From Chthonomonas calidirosea (GTDB taxonomy: Bacteria > Armatimonadota > Fimbriimonadia > Fimbriimonadales > Fimbriimonadaceae), in contig CAMCWC010000001.1 of assembly GCA_945882415.1 (NCBI GenBank), forward strand, positions 62,001 to 126,000: a stretch of DNA of 64,000 nt. Reading direction: 5' to 3'. Positions within the stretch are counted from its first letter, which is position 1. Every line of letters starts with the position of its first letter. Made by a program: the position numbers and the translations under genes. Below, piece after piece: positions 34,081 to 41,890 of this stretch. The notes beneath the pieces were generated by a model. That model made no database searches, had not been told where the DNA came from, and worked only from the letters and a program-made list of their open reading frames with translations.

Positions 34081-34663
34081 AGGCGAATCCCGCGGATGTT
34101 CCCCCAGCTCAGGCCAAGTGGTGTCAGATGGATAGTCGTTCCCGGTTCTCAAAATGCGCTTTCACCGCATCCTGAATCCTTGACGGCAGTGCAACCCGAT
34201 CGTCGCGCGGTTCGAATCCGGGGCCCTAATGCAGCAGCCACGTGGCGGCCCTCTGTCGACTCACCTGCCACCTGTTCACGAGCTGAGTGCAGAACTTCCC
34301 AAGCGATCCTGGCTCAACTTGAGGTTAACATTCGAACCTTCGTATGAAGCCACGATCAAAAATCGGCAAATCCCAGGTTGACTTTTGCCCTCCTCCGCGC
34401 CTATTCACTGTGAGCCGCGCGCGTCGAAAACCAGAAATTTATGTTTCTCCCCCAACGCGGGAAGTGTAAATAATAAATTTTCGCCCCCAAAAGCCAACCC
34501 GAACCCGAGCGAGAAAACCAGCCACACAAGGCCAATCAAAGCCACGCAGAGCCATTCAAAGCGCCCGAAAAAGCGTGTAATTAATTAATCCGCCTGGGGG
34601 GGAACGTTAATTAATTCGGTCCCGAGCGGGCCGCCGCCGCGTCCAGAACGGACGAAAGAGAAG
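34081..34663. other. long non-coding stretch beside tRNA-Ala
   Basis: About 580 bp without a clear gene. It holds two copies of TTAATTAAT (within 34579-34616) separated by a G-run, a small stem CGTCC-AGAAC-GGACG just after the tRNA end, and a T-arm-like sequence near 34205-34225. A 46-codon hydrophobic reverse frame (34405-34545) has no good start signal. Some or all of this may be the 3' trailer of the tRNA transcript or decayed sequence. Confidence 0.4.
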
Positions 34664-34739
34664 TGGTGGAGATAAGGGGATTCGAACCCCTGACCCCTTC
34701 CATGCCATGGAAGTGCTCTACCAACTGAGCTATATCCCC
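34664..34739 (-). tRNA. tRNA-Ala (anticodon GGC), CCA encoded
   Basis: Read on the reverse strand this gives a full cloverleaf: acceptor GGGGATA with TATCTCC, D-arm GCTC-AGTTGGTA-GAGC, anticodon stem CTTCC/GGAAG with loop ATGGCAT (anticodon GGC), and T-arm GGGG-TTCGAAT-CCCC. The acceptor has the G3-U70 pair that marks alanine tRNAs. The discriminator is A and the CCA end is in the gene. The anticodon reads GCC, a codon expected to be common in this GC-rich DNA. Confidence 0.95.
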
Positions 34740-34779
34740 ACTTGCGGGAACAATAGTAAACCCCAAAAGCCGGGCGGAA

Positions 34780-35796
34780 TCAAGCGTCGAAGGTGAACAC
34801 GACCTTGCCCGCCTGGCCCATCTGGAGCAGCTCCATCGCCTTTTCGAACTCCGTAAAGTGCATCTGGTGCGTCACCACCGGGTCGAGGTGAAGCCGGCCG
34901 CTCGCAAAAAGCTCTGCCATCTGATCCCAAGTCTCCCAAAGCTTCCGCCCCACAATCCCCTGAAGCTGGAGCCCCTTGAAGATCACGTCGTTAATCGGAA
35001 GCTCCTGCGTTGCCTGACGATAAACGCCGAGCAAGCTAATCCGCCCTCCCGGCCGGGTCTGCTCAATCGCCAGCCGTAGCGACCCCGGATGCCCCGACAT
35101 CTCCAACGTCGCATCCACCGTCCCAATCTCCGCGGCAAGTCCAACCGCGTCGGGCGCATAAACCGCATCAATGCCCAAGGTCTCCGCCAACTGCCGCCGA
35201 TAAGCGCTCGGCTCCACCCCGACCACCCGAGCCGCCCCCAGCGCCCGGCAAACCGCGACGGCAAAAAGCCCAATCGGCCCCAAACCGGTGATCAAAATCG
35301 TCTGCCCCGCCACCGGCCCCGCCATCGCCGTATGCACCGCGTTGCCAAATGCATCCTGGAAGCAAGCCAAATGCGGCGGCACCGAAGGACTCGTGAGCCG
35401 AGCATTCCACCAAGGCATCACGGCAAAGTCGGCAAAACCGCCGTCAATATCAACGCCCAAAATCTTTGTCTCCGGCGCCACATGTCCCAGCCCGGCGGTC
35501 ATCCACGGACTATCCAGCGGAACCACATGCGACTCGCTCGAAACAAAGTCCCCAACCTTCCGGTCCGTAACCTCCGACCCGACCTCGACGATCGTCCCGC
35601 AAAACTCGTGCCCAATAATCCTCGGCGGCACAATCCGCCCCGCCGACCAAGCATCCCACTCGTAAATATGAAGATCCGTCCCGCAAACCGAGGCCGCCTT
35701 CAACTGGAGCTTCACATCCCGCGGCCCAACCGAAGGCACTTCAACCTCATGAATCTCAATCCCGGGCGCCGGGCGCGCTTTAACAATCGCCTTCAC
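34780..35796 (-). CDS. threonine 3-dehydrogenase-like zinc alcohol dehydrogenase
   Basis: A 338-residue medium-chain dehydrogenase closest to L-threonine 3-dehydrogenase: ASVCGTDLHIYEWDAWSAG, RIIGHEFCGTIVEVGSEV, QDAFGNAVHTA, and a Rossmann motif ITGLGPIGLFAVAVCRALGA. The catalytic Cys and the His-Glu pair are present. The usual four-cysteine structural zinc lobe after the catalytic site is absent, replaced by a short segment around PLDSPWMTAGLGHVAPETK. The frame is open to 35901, but homologues begin at VKAIVKARP, so the GTG at 35796 is used. The actual substrate may be another polyol or amino alcohol. Confidence 0.75.
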   Translation of the reverse strand: MKAIVKARPAPGIEIHEVEVPSVGPRDVKLQLKAASVCGTDLHIYEWDAWSAGRIVPPRIIGHEFCGTIVEVGSEVTDRKVGDFVSSESHVVPLDSPWMTAGLGHVAPETKILGVDIDGGFADFAVMPWWNARLTSPSVPPHLACFQDAFGNAVHTAMAGPVAGQTILITGLGPIGLFAVAVCRALGAARVVGVEPSAYRRQLAETLGIDAVYAPDAVGLAAEIGTVDATLEMSGHPGSLRLAIEQTRPGGRISLLGVYRQATQELPINDVIFKGLQLQGIVGRKLWETWDQMAELFASGRLHLDPVVTHQMHFTEFEKAMELLQMGQAGKVVFTFDA

Positions 35797-35839
35797 TGTT
35801 CGCAGATGGTACCGAGGTCCGACCCGTTTCACCCCAAAC

Positions 35840-36787
35840 CTATCCCACCGAAGCCAAACGAACCTCCTCCGCCTCAAACAAGTGCCGCCGCGGAACCTCA
35901 CTCTGAACCCACCGAACCGCCTCCGCCACCCCCCGCAGCGGCACCGCCCGCGCCGACATCAACCCCTTCGCCCCCGGAAAAACGGCACCCGCATAAATTG
36001 CACCCGAATAAATTGCACCCGGCAAAGCAGCACCCCCATCACCGCAAAACCCTTCGCCAGCAAGGGCTTCGCCCGTGTAAACGCCAACCAGTGTCTCTCC
36101 CGCCCGCAACGCCCCCACCGCCCCATGCCAAGCCCCGCCACTCCCCAACTCGCAGTGCCCAACAATCGCCCGCGCCCCAAAAGCAAAGATCAGCGCATTC
36201 CGCTCCATCGCATTGATCGTGCCAAACGGCTCAGAAGGCGCAACCACGCTAAAGCAAGCATGGTCCGACCGCGCAAATTTCAAGCCAAACGGCAAAATGC
36301 TGACCGGAAAACCGCTGGCCCGCTCCGCCGCAACATCACACCCTTCAGCTCCTCCCGAAACAACGTGCCAAGCGGTTCCCGCCTCGGACGACTCTAGTTG
36401 CCGCACAACCTCCGAAACAAAGCTCAAACATCTTTCCGGCGGAAATCGAGAACCCACCACCGCCAGCGGCAACATGCCATCCGGTGGCAATTGCGACAGG
36501 TTCTTCGCCCAAACGGCCGGCGGACAGAACTTCGATTGCCGCCATCGCGCCGGAAACAATGGATTTGCAGGCGACAACGCCCGCTGATCTTCGATGAGAT
36601 CCCATGCCGCATCGAGATGCCCCGGAATCTCCAACACCATGGCCGCCTCGCGAAAGCCGTGCTCTCGAAGCAAGCTCGGCATTTCGGCCAGCGATGGGAC
36701 ATTTCGCCAGAATAAATTCGCAATATTTCTCCAGCCGCGCCAAGGCAAAACGCCGAACCCGCGTAGGTACAAACCAACCAAAGCCAC
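35840..36787 (-). CDS. DprA/Smf-like protein, diverged
   Basis: A 315-residue protein with a DprA-like Rossmann core: PLAVVGSRFPPERCLSFVSE, AWHVVSGGAEGCDVAAERAS, and FGARAIVGHCELGSGGAWH, matching the GSR, SGGA-x-G-x-D and GSGT positions of the DNA-processing protein that loads RecA on single-stranded DNA. The C-terminal part has an in-frame repeat (GAIYSGAIYAGA). The frame is open to the ATG at 36808, but AGGGAG lies six bases before a GTG at 36787, so that start is chosen; the ATG would lie inside the adjacent palindrome. The usual dprA partners (topA, HNH) are not next to it. It may be a relative with another role. Confidence 0.6.
   Translation of the reverse strand: MALVGLYLRGFGVLPWRGWRNIANLFWRNVPSLAEMPSLLREHGFREAAMVLEIPGHLDAAWDLIEDQRALSPANPLFPARWRQSKFCPPAVWAKNLSQLPPDGMLPLAVVGSRFPPERCLSFVSEVVRQLESSEAGTAWHVVSGGAEGCDVAAERASGFPVSILPFGLKFARSDHACFSVVAPSEPFGTINAMERNALIFAFGARAIVGHCELGSGGAWHGAVGALRAGETLVGVYTGEALAGEGFCGDGGAALPGAIYSGAIYAGAVFPGAKGLMSARAVPLRGVAEAVRWVQSEVPRRHLFEAEEVRLASVG
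35985..36021 (+). repeat. short in-gene tandem repeat
   Basis: Two copies of a 15-base unit (GCACCCGCATAAATT, then GCACCCGAATAAATT) and a third partial copy lie head to tail inside the DprA-like gene. On the coding strand they give a five-residue repeat of the form G-A-I-Y-S/A. The unit keeps the reading frame, so copy changes would alter loop length without a frameshift. Confidence 0.75.
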
Positions 36788-36807
36788 GTCTATCTCCCTC
36801 GACAACA

Positions 36808-36827
36808 TTGAGTACTATAGTACTCAA
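36808..36827. promoter_or_regulatory. perfect 20-bp palindrome, likely operator
   Basis: TTGAGTACTATAGTACTCAA is a perfect dyad between the divergent DprA-like and alpha-mannosidase genes. Its centre holds TATAGT on both strands, a possible -10 box in each direction. It lies 20 bases before the DprA-like GTG start and 50 before the mannosidase ATG. A dimeric repressor bound here would cover the centre; no regulator gene lies next to it. Confidence 0.6.
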
Positions 36828-36877
36828 TCACGAAAAGCACCTTTACGCCCGGAAGTGTAGAATCGTAACTTCCGCCG

Positions 36878-39800
36878 ATGCTCAAACACCCCGATCTGAC
36901 CCTCCGCCGAGCACAGGCGTTCCTCTGGCAAACCCTTCGGCCTGCCGAATTCGGAGATCGGACTCCCCTCAAAATTGAGTTCAACGAGCGCGATTGTGCC
37001 GATCAAGCCGAGGCGGAACTCGGCCCCTGGCAAACCGTCGAACCGGGCTTCGCCTACGGCCCCGCCTACCGCACGGTTTGGTTCCGTCTCTCCGGCGTTG
37101 TCCCGGATTCACTTGCCGGAAAGCCACTTGTCGTTTTCGCCGAAATTGGTGGCGAGCGAACGGTTTGGAAGGATAACTCCCCCTGGTGCGGCGTTGATGT
37201 TGAGCATAGCGATTTCGGTTGGCTCAGCGGTGCGGCACTCGCCGGTCGCGAGGTCCCGGCGACCGGCGGGGAAGCCGTCTCCTACACGATCCAGGTTTAC
37301 ACGCGAAACTCCGAAACCGTGGTCCACGGCCACGAAAAGCCGCGATCGGCGACCACCGAGAAGGTCGAGTTCGCTGGAATCGCTGCCGTCGATTACGCCA
37401 TCCGGGACCTCATTTACGACTTCGAATTCACCCTCGGCCTCACGCAGAGCATTCAAGGTGATGACCCGGCGTACCACACCCTCCTGCGTGGCCTCAACGA
37501 TGTCTGTAACACGTTTTCGCCGAAGAACCGAGAAACCATCAGTCGATGCCGAAAGCTCATTCGGGATGCCCTCGGTAGCCTCAACGGGGAACTGAAGCAC
37601 ACCATCACTCCCGTCGGCCACGCGCACCTGGACACCGCATGGCTCTGGCCCATCCACATCACACGCAAGAAGATGGCGCACACCACCGCCACCCAATTGG
37701 GCCTCATCGATCGCTACCCTGAGTACGTCTTCGTCCATTCCCAAGCCAGCCAGTACGAGTGGCTCGAGACCGACTATCCGGTGCTGTTTGAGAAAGTAAA
37801 GGGCGCCATCGCCAAGGGCCAGTGGGAGCCGGTTGGGTCTATGTGGGTGGAGGCCGATTGCAACCTAACGGGCGGCGAATCGCTCGTCAGGCAGTTCCTG
37901 TACGGCAAGCGGTACTTCCGCGAGAAGCTGGGCTACGAAACGCTGGACATGTGGTTGCCCGATGTGTTTGGCTACTCTGCGGCTCTGCCCCAGATCCTGT
38001 CGAAGTTCAACATCCGGTACTTCCTTACCCAAAAGATTTCTTGGAATCAATTCAACAAATTCCCCCACCACACGTTCTGGTGGCAGGGAATTGATGGCAC
38101 TCGTCTCTGGTCGCACTTCCCACCGGCCGATACCTATAACGCGAGCGCCGAACCGAAGGAAGTGTTGTATTCCGTCAAGAACTTCAAAGATCACGCCCGG
38201 AGCGATCAGTCCTTGTATGTGTACGGCTTCGGTGATGGCGGCGGCGGACCGACGGAAAAGCACATCGAGTTCTTGCGCCGCGGCCGAATGGCCCCGCACT
38301 ATCCCGAAGTTGCGCTTGGCAAGCGAGCGGTCGACTTCTTCCGCGAGGCGAAGTCCAAGTCTAAGGATCTTCAGACCTGGGTGGGCGAGCTGTACCTCGA
38401 GCTCCACCGCGGAACCTACACCAGCCAAGCCGCCAACAAAAAGCTGAATCGCCAGTGCGAATTCCTGTTGCGCGACGCCGAATGGCTCGCCAGCTTTACG
38501 CCTGGATATCCGCAGAGTTATCCCAAGGCCGAACTTGAAGCAGCCTGGAAGCTGGTTCTGCTCAACCAATTCCACGACATCATTCCTGGGTCCTCGGTAA
38601 AGGAGGTCTATGAAGACAGCAACGTCGATTACGCGAAGGTCATCGAAATTGGCGAGAGGGTCATCTCGGATAGCCTGACCCGCATCGGCCGGGCATGCGA
38701 CACCACCGCACTTCAGCGACCCGTCGCCATTTTCCAAAACGGCTCGTTAGTCACGCAAGGCGAAATTCCTTGGACCGATGCCGTCGTGCCGAATTCGCTC
38801 ATCACCGCCGATGAAATCGTGCCCGTCCAAATTGTCGAGGGACTGGGCGATCGTAAACTGGTTTTCCCGGTGCCCCAAGGCGCGCTTGGAACGGTGGTCG
38901 TCGGCGATCTGTCCGATGCCCTCCCGCCGCAATTCCCGGCCGCAAAGCCCCGACTGAAGGCAAGCATTCGCCGCATCGAAAATGGCGAACTCAGCGTTCG
39001 CTTCGACCAAAACGGAAACATCACGAGCATCCAGAGCCTAGAGGACGGTTCTGAATTTATTGAGCCCGGCAAGCTGGCAAACGTCTTCCAACTGTTCGAC
39101 GACAAACCCCTGTTCTGGAGCGCTTGGGACATTGACGCGTTTGCCTACGAAACTCAGGTCGATCTACTTCGCAGCGACAGCATCGAGGTGGTCGAGCGAG
39201 GCCCGGTGAGGGCGGCGGTGGAGATCGTTCGGACCTTTGGTAAGAGTACGATCCGCCAACGGATCTCGCTAGGACCAACCCCGGGCATCCGATTCGACAC
39301 CGAGATCGATTGGCAAGAGACCGACAAGCTGTTGAAGGTCGCGTTCCCGGCGAACGTTAACGCGTCCCGGGCAACCTACGAGATTCAGTTCGGAAACGTC
39401 GAGCGACCGACCCACTACAACACTTCTTGGGACATGGCTAAGTTCGAGGTCTGCGCCCAAAAGTGGGTCGATCTGAGCGAAGGCGAATGTGGTCTCGCGC
39501 TGCTAAACGATGGTAAATACGGCCACGACGTTCACGGCAACGTCATCCGGCTTAGCCTGTTGCGCGCTCCCAAAGCCCCAGATCCCACGTGCGACATGGG
39601 CGTGCATCGCTTCAGCTATGTGGTCATGCCGCACTTTGGCCCGTACAACATTGGCGGCGTCGTTACGGCGGCTTATGCCCTCAACGCGCCGATGCGCCAC
39701 GCTCTGCTCGATCAGCATGCGGGCGAAAACGGCATGCTCCCAACTTTCGTTTCGGTCGAGAACCGGAACATCGTGATCGAGTCGGTAAAGAAGGCCGAGG

Positions 39801-40000
39801 ATAACTCAGATCTGATCGTGCGGTTGTACGAGTGCCACAACACGCGAGGTCGGGCCGAGTTGAGTTGCGCTCGCCACGTTCATTCTGCCGCGGTATGCGA
39901 CCTAGAAGAAAATGAGCTCGTTGAATTGGACGTCAACGACAACCTCATTCCGTTTGATTTCAAGCCGTTTGAAATCATAACTTTGAGGCTGCGCGTATAG
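36878..40000 (+). CDS. GH38 alpha-mannosidase
   Basis: A 1040-residue glycoside hydrolase family 38 enzyme of the cytosolic Ams1/MAN2C1 type. The first metal motif is GHAHLDTAWLWP, the nucleophile Asp lies in WLPDVFGYSAALPQIL, and the helical segment NQFHDIIPGSSVKEVYED is conserved; the C-terminal half forms the beta-sandwich domains. No signal peptide is seen, so it should act in the cytoplasm on alpha-mannosides. A TAACTT box at 36866-36871 lies six bases before the ATG. Length is normal for the family. Confidence 0.93.
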   Translation: MLKHPDLTLRRAQAFLWQTLRPAEFGDRTPLKIEFNERDCADQAEAELGPWQTVEPGFAYGPAYRTVWFRLSGVVPDSLAGKPLVVFAEIGGERTVWKDNSPWCGVDVEHSDFGWLSGAALAGREVPATGGEAVSYTIQVYTRNSETVVHGHEKPRSATTEKVEFAGIAAVDYAIRDLIYDFEFTLGLTQSIQGDDPAYHTLLRGLNDVCNTFSPKNRETISRCRKLIRDALGSLNGELKHTITPVGHAHLDTAWLWPIHITRKKMAHTTATQLGLIDRYPEYVFVHSQASQYEWLETDYPVLFEKVKGAIAKGQWEPVGSMWVEADCNLTGGESLVRQFLYGKRYFREKLGYETLDMWLPDVFGYSAALPQILSKFNIRYFLTQKISWNQFNKFPHHTFWWQGIDGTRLWSHFPPADTYNASAEPKEVLYSVKNFKDHARSDQSLYVYGFGDGGGGPTEKHIEFLRRGRMAPHYPEVALGKRAVDFFREAKSKSKDLQTWVGELYLELHRGTYTSQAANKKLNRQCEFLLRDAEWLASFTPGYPQSYPKAELEAAWKLVLLNQFHDIIPGSSVKEVYEDSNVDYAKVIEIGERVISDSLTRIGRACDTTALQRPVAIFQNGSLVTQGEIPWTDAVVPNSLITADEIVPVQIVEGLGDRKLVFPVPQGALGTVVVGDLSDALPPQFPAAKPRLKASIRRIENGELSVRFDQNGNITSIQSLEDGSEFIEPGKLANVFQLFDDKPLFWSAWDIDAFAYETQVDLLRSDSIEVVERGPVRAAVEIVRTFGKSTIRQRISLGPTPGIRFDTEIDWQETDKLLKVAFPANVNASRATYEIQFGNVERPTHYNTSWDMAKFEVCAQKWVDLSEGECGLALLNDGKYGHDVHGNVIRLSLLRAPKAPDPTCDMGVHRFSYVVMPHFGPYNIGGVVTAAYALNAPMRHALLDQHAGENGMLPTFVSVENRNIVIESVKKAEDNSDLIVRLYECHNTRGRAELSCARHVHSAAVCDLEENELVELDVNDNLIPFDFKPFEIITLRLRV

Positions 40001-40018
40001 TAGTGAAACCACTCGGTC

Positions 40019-41890
40019 ATGCCCAACTCCAACGATAGCGCGGATCGCAAAAGCTCAGGGCGCTCCGGTGCCCCGGGTGGATTGACCGATGTTGGGACTC
40101 AAGACAAGCACCGTGTCGCGCAGCGCCTCGCGCCGTACATCGTGTTCCTTGGCACTCTGGCCCTGACCATCAGCCTTTGGACGTACGCCGCTCGTACGGC
40201 AAGCAATCGCGATGCGGAACGTTTTGAGTCTGAAGCGTTCAGAAATCGATTTCAAATCGAATCGAAGCTTCGCGATCAAGCGATCATCCTGCAAGGCATC
40301 GGGGCGATCTTCACGAATTTTCGCTTTCCAACTTTGCGTGAGTTCGACGCGGTGGTTAGCGCGTCTTTGGACAAATCGGTTCAGAACGGTGCTTCCGGGG
40401 CGGGGTTTGCTCCCTGGATCACCGCCGAGAACGCATCCGCTTGGAACGCCCAGGGTCGGCTCATCAATGGTCCAACCTGGAAGATCTTTCCCCCGACAAA
40501 AGATCGTGTGCAACTACCACTGCTGTACGCTTCGCCGCGTACGGCGAACACTCGCTATGCCATCGGCTACGATTCGCTCACATCGGAAGATAGACGGGAT
40601 GCAATTCTCACGGCAGTTGAGACCGCGAGCATTGCCGCCACCGGCGTTGTGACACTGGTGAGTGACCAGAAAGCTCCAAGACCTTCGGTTGTGCTCTTTC
40701 TTCCCGTATACGATCGCATTCCGGGTCCGAAAAAAGTTACCGAACGCAAAAAACGAGTTATTGGACTTGCTTATAGCCCGATTCGATTAGATAATTTTTT
40801 CGCCGATGTTGAAGTTCGAGTTCTCTCGCGGTCGGTTGCAATGGAAGCGTTCGACAGCGACGGCAAACTCATCTATCGAAGTCCAAAGTTTCGAAGCGGT
40901 GCGCGTTTCAAAAGTAAGCAAATGATCCTGGTCGGCAATCGGCGTTGGATGGCCACGTTTGCTTCGACCACGGAGTTTGAACAGGACCTCAGCGGGCGCT
41001 ACGTGCCGCTTGTGCCGTTCCTCGGCGTGCTCATTTCCGGTCTGCTTTTCAGCCTTTCGCTCGCGCAAAGAAACTCGAAAGACAAGGCCGTCGAGCAAGC
41101 GGCGCTGCTCGAGCGCGAAGTCGTTGAACGGACCCGCGCCGAGCAAGAAGTGCGGCGCCTGAACGAAGGGCTTGAGTCACTTGTGAAAGCAAGAACGCAA
41201 GAACTCGAGGCCGCGAACGCGGAACTTCAATCTTTCGTGTACTCGGTTTCGCATGACCTGCGGACGCCTCTCCGCACCGTGGATGGATTTAGCCATGCCC
41301 TCATCGCCGATTACGGCGAGACGATGAACGAAGAGGCCCTGGACTACGTCGGCCGGGTACGACGAGCGGCGAAGCGAATGGATGAATTGATCACCGCGCT
41401 TCTGAGTCTCAGCCGAATCACCCGAACCGAGCTGATTCGTCGCGAAGTAAACATCAGCCTCCTAGCCGAAGAACTCGCAGCGGAGTATCGTCGGGTTTCG
41501 GATTGGCAGATCGAGTTCGAGATTGAACCTGGAATGACCGCCTATGCAGACGAGCGACTGATGACGGCCGTGCTCGACAATCTCATTGGCAACGCAGTTA
41601 AGTTTTCTAAAAACGAACCTTCGCCGAAGGTGGAAGTCGGAATGTCGAACGGCAACTTTTTTGTCCGAGACAATGGCGTCGGATTCGATCCAACCCATGC
41701 GGGCAAGCTCTTTAAACCGTTCGAGCGGTTGCACTCGGTCAACGAGTTCCCCGGCACCGGTATTGGCCTCGCGACGGTATTGCGCATTATTTCTCGCCAC
41801 GGCGGGGAGATGTGGGCAGAGTCGGAGCTTGGCAAAGGTGCCACCTTCTACTTCCACTTGCCAAACCCCGCAGGTACCCTCTCCTCTTGA
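40019..41890 (+). CDS. CHASE-domain sensor histidine kinase
   Basis: A 623-residue kinase. A membrane helix (about 38-56), an extracytoplasmic CHASE sensor (about 60-320) and a second helix (about 333-352) precede a short coiled coil, a HisKA domain with the phospho-His in FVYSVSHDLRTPLRTVDGF, and an HATPase domain (NLIGNAVKFS; VRDNGVGFDPTHAGKLFKPF). No receiver domain or response regulator is nearby. Its stop overlaps the ATG of gltX (TGATG), an unusual coupling. TATAGT at 39996-40001 is a possible -10 box. Confidence 0.88.
   Translation: MPNSNDSADRKSSGRSGAPGGLTDVGTQDKHRVAQRLAPYIVFLGTLALTISLWTYAARTASNRDAERFESEAFRNRFQIESKLRDQAIILQGIGAIFTNFRFPTLREFDAVVSASLDKSVQNGASGAGFAPWITAENASAWNAQGRLINGPTWKIFPPTKDRVQLPLLYASPRTANTRYAIGYDSLTSEDRRDAILTAVETASIAATGVVTLVSDQKAPRPSVVLFLPVYDRIPGPKKVTERKKRVIGLAYSPIRLDNFFADVEVRVLSRSVAMEAFDSDGKLIYRSPKFRSGARFKSKQMILVGNRRWMATFASTTEFEQDLSGRYVPLVPFLGVLISGLLFSLSLAQRNSKDKAVEQAALLEREVVERTRAEQEVRRLNEGLESLVKARTQELEAANAELQSFVYSVSHDLRTPLRTVDGFSHALIADYGETMNEEALDYVGRVRRAAKRMDELITALLSLSRITRTELIRREVNISLLAEELAAEYRRVSDWQIEFEIEPGMTAYADERLMTAVLDNLIGNAVKFSKNEPSPKVEVGMSNGNFFVRDNGVGFDPTHAGKLFKPFERLHSVNEFPGTGIGLATVLRIISRHGGEMWAESELGKGATFYFHLPNPAGTLSS

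Noticed and set aside
34205-34225. T-arm-like sequence GGTTCGAATCC, possible second tRNA or att remnant
   Set aside because: The T-stem has a mismatch, and no acceptor, D-arm or anticodon arm can be folded from the 70 bases upstream.
35089-36216. 375-codon Pro/Arg-rich forward frame across two reverse genes
   Set aside because: Low-complexity antisense of the dehydrogenase and DprA-like genes; no start signal.
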